From assembly GCF_019059575.1 (NCBI RefSeq), contig NW_024881504.1, positions 62,001 through 126,000 of the forward strand: a stretch of 64,000 nucleotides of DNA, written 5' to 3'. Below the pieces are notes generated by a model. It was not told where the DNA came from and did no database searches. It saw nothing but the letters and a program-made list of their open reading frames with translations. This document shows, piece by piece, positions 33,255-45,088 of this stretch; positions within the stretch are counted from its first letter, which is position 1, and every line of letters starts with the position of its first letter. This DNA is from Amphibalanus amphitrite (taxonomy: Eukaryota; Arthropoda; Thecostraca; Balanomorpha; Balanidae). A program made the translations under genes and the position numbers.

Positions 33255-34280
33255 TACGTAAAAAAAAATTCACTAGCTAATTTTGAAATTAGGCATTTTT
33301 TACGAGTGCCTCCCTTGCTCCTCGTTACAACATATATGGACATTAGTAGTCAGAGCCATGCACGTTAACAATGCCGCTTGTGGAACAAATGCCTACGAGC
33401 GAGAACATGTTCAGGAACCTAATTTTGCGCAGTGTTAATGAACTACGCACAGCCTCACAGTGTTACCCGCCGTTGGCTTGTTCTCGGCCAGTTTTTAGCG
33501 TGTCCCTCAATTAGGTCATTTCGCTATTAGCTCAGCTGACGAGGCCCCGGCTGGCACCTACTAAACGGATAACCTTGCGTGCAACCCCGCTTGTTGTCAC
33601 GAACGCCTGCAGCTGGTAAACGTGCTGGCAAGCTTGCGTGGTAAGCGGCTTCGGATGGCTATGAGGATGTGCCTCATAGCTATCCTCGTCGCATGTTACA
33701 ACCTAGGAGTCTGTGGCTGCTTTCAGAAGGAGTCCCCCCCCCCCGCTTTCGGGAGCCGGCGTCCATTTTGTGTTGCGTCGCCATTACTGTGTGTGTCTGC
33801 CCAACTGCTCTTTAGGCTTGATTGAAGGTGAGGCATCTTGTATACCATTTGCTGTGTGCTCAACAAAAAGGTTGTCAATTTGTAAACAAAAGTTATTATG
33901 TTGTTGAGCTTCTTAGAAGATGTATAGTATCGCATAATGTTGCCCGTCGTTGGCAGAAGTGCGCCGGTATCGTCTATCCAAGTCAGAATAGCTATATGTT
34001 TGGGACTTAAGCTAGCTTGTGGCAGGAATCTATCACTTTATTCAACTTTAATTTAATCATTTTCCAGATTGGTATGCCTTATGATAATAATAATGTTATA
34101 ATAATGTTAATATTCGTTTTTTTTCACCCATTACAGACTTCTCTGGTGAAGAATGGGGCCATGTAGGTATGTCCTGGCCTACCTGCACCCCGCGACTGCC
34201 GCCGGTGCAGAGCTAATGAAAAAATCACAAATGTTTGATGGTGGTTATTTAAGAAACCTTATTGAAAATTATTCAGTTGG

Positions 34281-34311
<31 letters not shown>

Positions 34312-34860
34312 AGTTGTTGTTGTTGTTGTTGTTGTTAAAGTTATACTTATTGGCCTGGCGTTTTTATTGTTCTCGTTCTCGTTCTCGTCCCCGAATAAAT
34401 GTGTTGCAGCGCTACTCAGTCTGTTTACTTGCGGGTGGCGGTCGAGAGTCGGGGGCACTGGTCGACGGAATTCCGTCGACGGAATTCCGTCGACCGTGCC
34501 TCGACCCCGAAGGCCAGTAGTGGTACTAGTTAACTAGTGCCACTACTGGCCTTGAGCTAGTACCATTACTAGCCTTGGGGGCTAGTACCATTACTGGGTA
34601 TGGATTAGTAGGCAGTGGCTAGTTACCTTAGCAAGCAGGGGATGTTATGACACCTAATAGACGCACTACCCACGCTATTTACGTGCGTGTTGTCAAACTA
34701 GGTGGAGCACGGTGGTCGTATGCATACGAGGCACAGCCTTGTCGAACAAGCTTGTTACTCGGCAACTAGCCTAAAATTAGCCAAATTTACACGCTCCTGC
34801 AATGTTATTTTTGCGCTGAGAATTCCTCTACGAGGGGCTTGTAAGTTTTTTTTTACAGTG
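33255..34860 (+). mobile_element. W copy 4, complete
   Basis: About 1.6 kb. Left end is a slightly mutated TACGTAAAAAAAAATTCACT; right end is CGAGGGGCTTGTAAG followed by T-run and ACAGTG. It carries no transposase, so it is non-autonomous. TA flanks and CACTGTAAAAAA ends suggest a Tc1/mariner-type enzyme, which is inference. It abuts W5 at TA 34861-34862. Confidence 0.8.
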
Positions 34861-34862
34861 TA

Positions 34863-36422
34863 CACTGTAAAAAAAAACTTACAAGCCCCTCGTAGAGGAA
34901 TTCTCAGCGCAAAAATAACATTGCAGCAGCGTGTAAATTTGGCTAATTTTAGGCTAGTTGCCGAGTAACAAGCTTGTTCGACAAGAGGCTGTGCCTCGTA
35001 TGCATACCACCACCGTGCTCCACCTAGTTTGACAACACGCACGTAAATAGCGTGGGTAGTGCGTCTACTAGGTGTCATAATAGCCCCTGCCTGGTAAGGT
35101 AACTAGCCACTGCCTACTAATCCATACCCAGTAATTGTTCTAGCCCCCAAGGCTAGTAGTGGTACTAGCTCAAGGCCAGTAGTGGCACTAGTTTACTAGT
35201 ACCACTTCTGGCCTTCGGGGTCGAGGCACTGGGTCGACGGAATTCCATCGACGGAATTCCGTCAACCAGTGCCCCCGACTCTCGACCGCCACCCGCAAGT
35301 AAACAGACTTAGTAGCGCTGCAGCACATTTATTCGGGCACGAGAACGAGAACGAGAACAATAACAACGCCAGGACAATAACTATAACTTTAACAATAACA
35401 ACAACAACAACAGCAACAACAACTAACTGAATAATTTGCAATCAGGTTTCTTAAATAACCACCATCAAACATTTGTGATTTTTCATTAGCTCTGCACCGG
35501 CGGCAGTCGCGGGGTGAAGGTAGGCCAGGATATGTACATGGCCCCATTCTTTACCAGAGAAGTCTGTAATGGGTGAAAAAATGAATATAAACATAATTAT
35601 TATCATAAGGCATACCAATCTAGAAAATGATTAAATTAAAGTTGAATAAAGTGATATATTCCTGCCACAAGCGTTTACGTCCCAAACATATAGCTATTCT
35701 GACTTGGATAGACGATACCGGCGCACTTCTGCCAACGACGGGCAACATTATGCGATACTATACATCTTCTAAGAAGCTCAACAACATAATAACTTTTGTT
35801 TACAAATGGACAACCTTTTTGTTGAGCACACAGCAAATGATACAAGATGCCTCACCTTCAATCAAGCCAAAGAGCAGTTGGGCAGACACACACAGTAATG
35901 GCGACGCAACACAAAATGGACGCCGGCTCCCGGATGCGGGGGGGACTCCTTCTGAAAGCAGCCACAGACTCCTAGGTTGTAACATGCGACGAGGATAGCT
36001 ATGAGGCACATCCTCATAGCCATCCGAAGCCGCTTACCAAGCAAGCTTACCAGCACGTTTACCAGCTGCAGGCGTTCGTGACCACAAGCGGGGTTGCACG
36101 CAAGGTTATCCGTTTAGTAGGTGCCAGCCGGGGCCTCGTCAGCTGAGCTAATAGCAAAATGACCTAATTGAGGGACACGCCAAAAACTGGCCGAGAACAA
36201 GCCAACGGCGGGTAACACTGTCAGGCTGTGCGTAGTTCATTAACATTGCGCAAAATTAGGTTCCTGAACATGCTCTCGCTCGTAGGCATTTGTTCCACAA
36301 AGGGCATTGTTAACGTGCATGGCTCTGACTACTAATGTCCATATATGTTGTAACGAGGTGCAAGGGAGGCAGTCGTAAAAAATGCCTAATTTCAAAATTA
36401 GCTAGTGAATTTTTTTACAGTG
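34863..36422 (-). mobile_element. W copy 5, complete, inverted against W4
   Basis: Mirror image of W4 with the same internal order reversed, from CACTGTAAAAAAAAACTTAC to GAATTTTTTTACAGTG. W4 and W5 together (33255-36422) sit between two TA of a single W3 site, as if they had moved as one unit. Confidence 0.8.
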
Positions 36423-36424
36423 TA

Positions 36425-36452
36425 CGAGGGGCTTGTAAGTTTTTTTACAGTG
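36425..36452 (+). mobile_element. Terminal piece of W copy 3
   Basis: CGAGGGGCTTGTAAG plus T-run plus ACAGTG, the missing right terminus of W3, between TA 36423-36424 and TA 36453-36454. After it W6 resumes with GAGGAATTCTCAGCGC. Confidence 0.7.
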
Positions 36453-36454
36453 TA

Positions 36455-36754
36455 GAGGAATTCTCAGCGCAAAAATAACATTGCAGGAGCGTGTAAATTT
36501 GGCTAATTTTAGGCTAGTTGCCGAGTAACAAGTTTGTTCGACAAGGCTGTGCCTCGTATGCATACGACCACCGTGCTCCACCTAGTTTGACAACACGCAC
36601 GTAAATAGCGTGGGTAGTGCGTCTACTAGGTGTCATAATAGCCCCTGCCTGGTATGGTAACTAGCCACTGCCTACTAATCCATACCCAGTAATTGTACTA
36701 GCCCCCAAGGCTAGTAGTGGTACTAGCTCAAGGCCAGTAGTGGCACTAGTTAAC
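36455..36754 (-). mobile_element. W copy 6, second segment
   Basis: Continues W6 from GAGGAATTC to CACTAGTTAAC, where T1 is inserted at TA 36755-36756. W6 resumes at 46083. Confidence 0.7.
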
Positions 36755-37918
36755 TACACTGTAAAAAATATTGACGAGCTATGTGTCAAAACAAGGGTCT
36801 CGAAACAGTCACCAGGTTGTCAATGCTTCCGGTACCTACCACTTGACTAGTTACCGCTTAGTTAGCTTACAGACTGAGAACTATCCAGATCGTTATGATC
36901 CGGTATTGTAATGATACCCTAGGTGTACCTTTGTTTTGAAGTGCTGAATTAAGTATCAAGGTTGTTTGACGTTTGTTTTCGCCTCAATCCGAAACGAGGA
37001 AGACCCTCATCAAATTATTAGGTGAAAGCCAGCCTCAGGATGATCAAAATACTAGGGGTAGTTTTGTCATAGTAATCTGTGAAGGGTGAGGAACAAGCCG
37101 TAGCAATGCACTCGTCACTAAACCAGCCTGATATTATTCGCCAGGTAGCTGCTGCGTTTCCCTACTTGCTGAATCATGTTTGCAACTTTCCATTTCCAGA
37201 CACTTTTTACGGCAAATAAATTGTTGGGTTATTTGGAAGGTGAATGACAATTTCATTTCTATAAGTCAATACATTTGTATTTCCGATTGCCCTAAAACTT
37301 TTTTTTTAATCGTTTGCGGTACCGTAAACCGGGGTGAGTTGATATGGGGTGGTGAGTTGATATAAATTGCTCGAAAAATGTTAAAATGTGTGCTGCTCAT
37401 CCATTTGTAAACCAATTTTCAGTTTTATTTTTCCGTGAAGTGAAGCAACCAATAAGTGATGCATATAGCTGAGAAAGGCATGTATGTGGTGCAGTGGCTT
37501 CTTAACACATTACTTTTTTCAAAGTCCTTTTTTCCTTCTGATTTTGAAACTAAGGAAAAGTCCCCACCCTACAGCAAAGACGGTGGATATTCATGGAACA
37601 ACATGCACTAGGAAAGAAACTACCATCAATTTACTGTTGATCCCAGGTAGTTTTGGGTTTCACCTATAACAACGCTTTTTTATAATTTTAAGAAAAGTGA
37701 CAGGTGGTGAGTTGATATGCCATTAAGTGGTGAGTTGATATGCATGATAAGAGCTGATACCAGGCTGGTATGCATACAAATTAGCATGAAATATGTGTCT
37801 GCAGGTAAGACAAAGTCAATTAGACCAACTCTTCTCCTTTTCTCTCCCCACATCATTCCAGCAACCCCCCAAAAGCTTTAGTTTTTTTTCTGAATGCTTG
37901 AGACGAGGCCTGTTAATA

Positions 37919-38262
37919 TCACTGATGTTAGTTGTCGGACTTTCGTCCCCGTCTTTAGTTGAGATGTTAGTTTCACAACGCTTCAGCCAGTAACTTCTCC
38001 GGCCATACTCAAATCTGCCTCGATAGTGGAGTGGTTAGAACCGTGTACCATCACCGGGGAAACCCGAGTTCGATTCCCGCTGACTACAGGAGCTTTCGAA
38101 CGGTTTGACGCGTACGGCGCAACGCCACCAACATCCAGGTCCTTCTGAGGGTCAAAGAACACCTGACGAGTGACGACGGCCGGAGAGTAACTGGCCGAAA
38201 CGTTTTGAAACTAACATCTCAACTCAAGACGGGGACAAAGGTCCGACAACTAACATCAGTGA
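37919..38262. repeat. Foldback with tRNA-like core
   Basis: Arms of about 60 bp (37919-37980 and 38201-38262) are near-perfect inverted repeats containing GAGATGTTAGTTTCA. Between them, 38021-38086 resembles a tRNA-derived promoter: an A-box-like TAGTGGAGTGG at 38024-38034 and a B-box-like AGTTCGATTCC at 38067-38077. CTGACGA at 38163-38169 and GAAAC at 38197-38201 flank a GGCC/GGCC stem, recalling a hammerhead core. This could be a SINE or a Penelope-type fragment. Confidence 0.55.
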
Positions 38263-38289
38263 CCCCAAAGTGTTTTTCTGTGGACATAC

Positions 38290-39470
38290 TTAACCTTCGC
38301 CCCAGTGGGGGGGGGCATATGTTACCACCCTGTCGCGTTTTTCGCGTGTAAATAAAAAAGCGCGGCGCGTAGCGCCGCGCCGCTTGGGGTAGCTTTTTGT
38401 ACATCAATTTTGGACAATGTGTGAAATTTTTGACCCCAGGTCATGTCGGGTCAGGTCACCAGGTCAAGTTAACTGACCAAGCCTAAAAAAAAGTTTGCAA
38501 TCATGTCTAGCCTGCAGTGTTTGTCAGAAAGGTTTCAAACTTGGTGGATTGCATGATGTTATGGGCGCCTACAATTTGTATATCTCGGATTTTTCATATC
38601 CGTGACCTAAGGTCAGGTCAGTGGCGTGACCTTACCATTATAAGGCAATGGAGAAAAATGAAAATGCCTCTAGATCCGTGTGTACGCATGGGAACAGTCC
38701 AAATATTTCAGAATCACAATGATTTAGTCCACTCGTGATGACCAAGGTGTCATTTTTGCTGATAGCCTCTAGACAGGTCATCTGAGGTCACTTGAGGCTA
38801 CAAACAGTTTTTTGCCAATAACTCGCGATTGGAAAGAGATAGAACGCTGGGGATGGTCTCATTGTGTTTGTCTTGTTGAGACGCATCGACTGATATGCAA
38901 CATGACCTTTTCCGGTCAGGTCATGACCTTGACCTGAGGTCAAATTTTCAAGTTGACCTTTCAAGGTCAAATTATAGTTCATTCGACGCGTCTTGGCGAG
39001 GGGAACACGATTCTGGCAATAGAAATGCCGTGGCGTTTTGTAGTCAAAAGTTATTGTCGAAAACCCCTTTTCGTAAAAACAGCTATTTTTGGAGTTTTTG
39101 CCCTCTGGAGGCTAAACCGTTGACCTGAGGTCAATATTGATAATGACCTTTTCAAAAGAAGAGCTCAAAAGCTATCGTTTGCTGTTCCATGCGTTTTTCT
39201 AGCTACCATAGTTCCTGAGATAGCGGCATGTTTTCTGAAAAATATAATGACAATTGGCAAATTTTGACCTTTGATGACCTCTGGTGACCCCAATATTGCT
39301 CAAAGGTGAAAAATGACCGAAATACTTTCAAACGTACGCATTGAGAGCTATCTACTGCTTTTTACCGCGTCTTTCTATCCCTCTTAGTTTTTGAGTTAGA
39401 GGTGGGTGGTAACATATGCCCCCCCCACTAGGGCGAAGTTGGCTGAGACCGCCACTGGGGCGCGGGTTAA
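38290..39470. mobile_element. TTAA-type element family M, second copy
   Basis: M is 38294-39466 (1173 bp) between TTAA 38290-38293 and TTAA 39467-39470, inverted relative to 17707-18881 and closely similar. The end hairpins carry GGCATATGTTACCACC. An inner palindrome of GCGGCGCG/CGCGCCGC lies at about 38356-38385. Confidence 0.9.
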
Positions 39471-40647
39471 CCCGCGCGGGGCTGGGGGGGGGTAAATTTT
39501 ACCCCCCCTCGCGAATTTTTGCGATATCTCAAAAACGGCGGCGCGCAGCGCCGCCAAACTTTCAGTACCTTTTCTTACATCAATTTGACACGTTCCCTGA
39601 AAATTTGAGCGAAATCCGTCGGAAAATTTTTGAGAAATTGACGTTTTAGTGACGTCATGTTCGCCATTTTCGCCTCAAAAACGGCAAAAGTTCAAACGCC
39701 GCTAACATCTTCATTTTTAAAGGAATCAAGACGTAACAAAAAAGGTTATGCGTAATTTTACTTTGTCTATCAAATGGCTATCTCGGTTTTTTGAAAATGT
39801 TGGATTTTTGCCTAATTTTTTTCAAAAAACTGACTTTTTTGGGAAAATCATTATAAAATCCAAAATTTTGAGTCTATCGAAAAAACCGGAATATATGTCA
39901 GAGAAGTGGTCTATGTGCACCTACATACCATATTTTAGAAGAATCGGTTCAAAAATGTGGGAGTTATTCAAAATTTTATGACGTCACGACACACAAAATT
40001 TTTGAAAAATGACTTTTTTGGAAGTTCTAGACCTCGTACGGAAACAAAAATAGCACCATTCGATTCGCCGTGAAAAACTGCATCAGATAGACACCTTTTT
40101 AGGCCTTAACAACCAACTTCAAAATTTGACCTCACTTGACCTGACCTTGACCTGACCTCGACCTGAAATTCATCCAGAGGTGGTCCATATCACTTATTGA
40201 GTGTGCCTATTGAATTCTATGAGTAAAATGACCCATAAAACATGTGTCGCACATGCCCTTTTCTATATTTTGTTTTTTGGTGACCTGACCTGACCTGACC
40301 TGACCTTGACCTTGACCTCTGAATGATATTGTATGCAACTAATATTGTCTTGGTAGCCTAAGAACACGTTTTGGGCGATCAGTCTCAGTCCATGACTCCA
40401 TTCTTCGGCAACTACGGTGCAAGGCCGATACTGTAGAAACTTGCAATTTGTACCCTTGACCTGACCTTGACCTTGACCTCAAACTTTAAATTAAGTACAT
40501 GTTTTTAGTAGTTCGTGATGAGAGCTTTCGATTGGCGTTTGAATTTTCCAAATCGAACCATTAGTTCGGGAGATAACAGGGGGGGTAAAATTTACCCCCC
40601 CCCAGCCCCGCGCGTTCGGCTGGAGACCCCAGCCCCGCGCGGGTTAA
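39467..40647. mobile_element. TTAA-type element family I
   Basis: I is 39471-40643 (1173 bp), sharing TTAA 39467-39470 with M and ending at TTAA 40644-40647. Ends are CCCGCGCGGGGCTGG and CCAGCCCCGCGCGGG. Both hairpins have the core GTAAATTTTAC (about 39485-39510, 40580-40605). TGACCT arrays lie at 40136-40160 and 40280-40320. The interior follows the family A order. Confidence 0.9.
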
Positions 40648-40930
40648 CATGCAAAAGGCACAGCACAACTCCCTGTCAAGTCTCAAGATGGCTCCCTACA
40701 AGCTACAAAGGAACACTATAGAACAACTATGTATATACATACAGATTTAAAAAAAAAATGCTATAATTATCCGTAGTTTCGAAAATGACAGAACTGTCGT
40801 TTCTGTATGGCAAACAGCGCGAGAATTCTGATCTCGTGAAACTGATTAGTTTTCCTGCTTGGCAGTTGCCAACCGAGAATGAGTGACAAAATGAAATGGA
40901 ACAAACAATATAAAGAAATTGACTGGTGTT

Positions 40931-41813
40931 TTAGCCCTCGCCCGTATTCGTGTTTTGCCAGCGTTTAACGTATAGGGGGGGGGGGTCCGTTGTAATTCCA
41001 TCGTCGTTTGGCCCCAGGTGGAGCTAGAGCTTCGCGGAAAAAAACGAGCGTGTTGCCCGTGACGAGAGGAAGCCGATGATAACCAACTTTAAGGTCCTAG
41101 GTCATTGGTTAACCTTCCAGGCCAGGTCAATTACCCAGAAGTCGGGAAAATAGGGGGTTATTTGAAGTTCGTAAAGCGAGTTTATTATTTTTTGGCTGTT
41201 GCTGATCACGAATGTCATGTTAGTTTTGATCACAGATGTCTTCGTACATTTAGGCCAGGTCAGGTCAGGTCAGATCAACCAGTAGGTGTCCTGCCGGCTA
41301 TCCATAGGGAGTGTCAAGTGTCAACTACCACTGACGGTGTCGTAACATGTTACGAAGGCACTAAAACTACTTCGTAAATGATCAAAGGCATGTTAAATTC
41401 GAAATCGGCCCGAAAAACTACCCTAGAAACATGTAAAACTCCAAAAAGTGAACCGAGGTCACCAAAGGTCAATGACCTGACCTGACCTTCAGGTGACCTT
41501 GACAGTTGACACCCACAATACTGCATGGGACCAACATCATTTACATGTTTGGACGTTACAATCACAAAGACTGGAAATGCACGGATAATGTGAGCCGACT
41601 ACGCCAAATCGCGATTCCGGCCAAGCGCGGTCTCGAGAATCAGGTCACAAGTCAAAAACCATTTGAGTCAGGGTCATGAAATTTTTAGAACATGTGTAAA
41701 ATTGATAAACTCGAGAGTTACTGAAAGTTTCGTCGCGATCGGCCGCTTTTTGCGCGAGTTATGTGCGAAAAGCCGAGGTGGTCCGTTCGCCCGCCTATAA
41801 GTGCGAGGGTTAA
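40931..41813. mobile_element. TTAA-type element family P
   Basis: P is about 40935-41809. It starts CCCTCGCCCGTATTCG after TTAG and ends CCTATAAGTGCGAGGG before TTAA, so the two flanks differ by one base. Only a left G-run is present and the hairpins are eroded. AGGTCA runs lie at 41250-41280 and 41455-41500. The 280 bp between I and P (40648-40930) show no feature. Confidence 0.65.
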
Positions 41814-43121
41814 TTTTGGCTTTTGATGCCGAATTCTGTTTTATGTCGCTTATTTTACCTGATAGAATACAGTCCGAATTAGATTCGCTTCACTTCACTT
41901 CATTAATATTTTGTTGACTACCAGTCAGCAAAAGCTCAGAAGTATATGTATTCTTTCATTTCAATCCATTATCTCTGTCAGAGGCATATCAACCTTGACC
42001 CGCAACTGACAATGTGTTTTAATTACAAGAAAATACACTTGTAATTCCAAAATATATTGCCAGTTTTGATACCGTTGGCTTGAGGACACGTGACTAGCCA
42101 AGTTCAGAATGTTCTAAGTAAAACTAAGTATCATAGAGCGAAAAAATGATGCTGCTAAAATCAAGCCATTTTGATAGCGCTGTGTTGGACATGATTGCGT
42201 TTTCATGAATGTGAGGTCTGCTGCCAAACTACTACCATTTTTCTGATAGTTTCTTTCAGGATGTATTGGCTCTCATCCTTTTTTAAACACTGGCATTTTA
42301 TCAACTCACCTCTGAGCCTCTTTAGCCGAGATATTTTGAAAAATCCAAAACCATATCAACTCACCACCCCCCAGGGGGTGAGTTGATATGAATTTTGACG
42401 TTTTTAAAAAGGGGCTTAATTTATACATTTTTTATTCATTTTTGCTGATTGCCTCCCCAAGGCATGTGCCATGAAACTGGCACAAAAAGAATTCCGTAAA
42501 TGAATGTGGCTTTTAAAGAAATCTAGAAAAACCTCGAAATCCATATCAACTCACCCCGGTTTACGGTAGGTTTTCATCGCTCGCAATAAAGTTGCGCACC
42601 TGTGAATCCTTCACTTAATGCGTTCCCGGCTTCCCGGCGCCAGTTGCGCCGTGTGCCGTGCCGCGTTCGGTCGGGGGTGCGTGCGTCTGTGAAGTGCGAG
42701 TGTTTATCACTGGGCAAACCTGTATCGTTTCCATTTGTGCAGCATCTAGTTATGAAGAATTGCTTGCCGATATATGACCTGCAGTGATCGACGTTCTGAT
42801 TCAATAACTTGCCATAAGCCATTATTCTCAACTAAATCGCGCAGAGACGTTTGCAAAGTTGTCGAGGGGGGGGGGGAACAAGAGCGATTTTAAATGAATT
42901 GCTCTCCATGCAGTGCAATAGGACTTAGGTTTAATTTTTCAAAAGTTGTGGAGCCGCCCCCGGTGTCCGGCCTGGCCAACTCTCTCAAGAACCGACAGCT
43001 AACGGAACACTGAAGTTTCACTACGACGATTTCCGCCAAAGTTATGAAGAAAAGGCAAGTGCAAGAAGTACAAAACTTCTCTTGGTAATCAAAACTTAGG
43101 TTTGGCAAATTCCAAACCCTA

Positions 43122-45088
43122 CACTGTAAAAAATATTGACGAGCTATGTGTCAAAACAAGGGTCTCGAAACAGTCACCAGGTTGTCAATGCTTCCGGTAC
43201 CTACCACTTGACTAGTTACCGCTTAGTTAGCTTACAGGCTGAGAACTATCCAGATCGTTATGATCCGGTATTGTAATGATACCCTAGGTGTACCTTTGTT
43301 TTGAAGTGCTGAATTAACCATCAAGGTTGTTTGACGTTTGTTTTCGCCTCAATCCGAAACGAGGAAGACCCTCATCAAATTATTAGGTGAAAGCCAGCCT
43401 CAGGATGATCAAAATACTAGGGGTAGTTTTGTCATAGTAATCTGTGAAGGTTGAGGAACAAGCCGTAGCAATGCACTCGTCACTAAACCAGCCTGAGATT
43501 ATTCGCCAGGTAGCGGCTGCGTTTCCCTACTTGCTGAATCATGTTAGCAACTTTCCATTTCCAGACACTTTTTACGGCAAATAAATTGTTGGGTTATTTG
43601 GAAGGTGAATGACAGTTTTATTTCTATAAGTCAATACATTTGTATTTCCGATTGCCCTAAAACTTTTTTTTAATCGTTTGCGGTAGGTTTTTATTGTTCG
43701 CAATAAAGTTGCACACCTGTGAATCCTTCACTTAATGCGTTCCCGGCTTCCCGGCGCCAGCTGTTGCGCTGTGCCGTGCCGCGTTCGGTCGGGGGTGCGC
43801 GAGTCTGTGCAGTGCGAGTGTTTATCACTGGGCAAACCTGTATCGTTTCCATTTGTGCAGTGTCTAGTTATGAAGAATTGCTTGCCGATATATGACCTGC
43901 AGTGATCGACGTTCTGATTCAATAACTTGCCATAAGCCATTATTCTCAACCAAATCGCGCAGAGACGTTTGCAAAGTTGTCGAGGGGGGGGGACAAGAGC
44001 GATTTTAAATGAATTGCTCTCCATGCAGTGCAATAGGAATTAGGTTTAATTTTTCGAAAGTTGTGGAGCCGCCCCCGGTGTCCGGCCTGGCCAACTCTCT
44101 CAAGAACCGACAGCTAACGGAACACTGAAGTTTCACTACGACGATTTCCGCCAAAGTTATGAAGAAAGGGCAAGTGCAAGAAGTACAAAACTTCTCTTGG
44201 TAATCAAAACTTAGGTTTGGCAAATTCCAAACCCTAAGTCACTACAACTGTGGATATAAATAAGCTGGTTATTGACGGCCAAGCTCTGGCCAATCTGAGG
44301 TTCAGACCTATCATCAAGTTCATGAGGCAGCTGCGGTTGGGCGGCTCACGGGCTCCACTGCATAGGCTCAGACAGGTACTCTACAAAATGTCTTCTGTGT
44401 TCTTAGGTTCAGATCTATCGATAGGTATGTGCATGCTTCTGATTCGATTGATAACTGTAAACGGGCGCTGGAAGTGAAAGATTCGCTTGATATACGAAAG
44501 GTGCATTGCAAGAAAGCACATTATTTCAGAAATACACTTTCATTTTATCTTGAGCGTTTTTGGAATGGGCCGGATGAATTCGTCATCAAACTGGTAAGGG
44601 ATTTCGTTTGAAGACCACCGATATTTAATAATATGATGGTCTTCAAACGAATTCGCTGGCAAATTCGATGACTGGATTGGGCGGCGTAGGATCTGCTGGT
44701 CATCTGACTATGGGTTGAGCAGTACGTTAGTTTTGACCTAGTTTGAGCTTCATTCGTTAAGTAGGAACAAGACGATGCTTCTTTTCAGCATCGTCACTAA
44801 ACAAGCCGCCCTCGTTTTGACATTGTTTTTCGTTATTATTGTTACTAGGTACTTTGTAATCATACACAGCATTAACGAGGACCTGCTTCCAAAACAAGGC
44901 AGAAACGCTCCAGCTATTTTTGGGACGTGGTAAAAACTAACCGACACCTGGTAACTGTCATCTGACGAACACAAAACAAGCCAGGGGCTCGCAGCGTGTG
45001 TCAAAAGTAGGATGCAAAACTAGTCTGTACCCCGACATTTAGCGTTGAGAATCATTTGACGAGGGGCTAGTCAATATTTTTTACAGTG
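43122..45088. mobile_element. Element T copy 2, complete, inserted in T1
   Basis: 1967 bp from CACTGTAAAAAATATTGACG to GTCAATATTTTTTACAGTG, with TA at 43120-43121 and 45089-45090. T2 itself shows the undisturbed T1 target (CCAAACCCTAAGTCAC at about 44228-44243). A hairpin with stem TCGTTTGAAGACCA lies at 44606-44652 and is conserved in T1 at 45456-45502. Short frames are not conserved between copies. Confidence 0.9.

Larger units (their letters stand above)
37322..42566. mobile_element. Element S, TA-flanked, with nested elements
   Basis: Inverted termini CCGTAAACCGGGGTGAGTTG and its reverse complement, with TA at 37320-37321 and 42567-42568. The empty site is seen in T2 at about 43678-43692 with one TA. 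The motif GGTGAGTTGATATG recurs several times inside. Termini of this type with TA duplication are typical of Tc1/mariner-related elements. Nested inside are the foldback 37919-38262, M, I and P. No transposase is left. Confidence 0.88.

Noticed and set aside
38021-38086. Functional tRNA gene
   Set aside because: A- and B-box-like sequences are present but acceptor and anticodon stems do not pair. Better as a tRNA-derived repeat.
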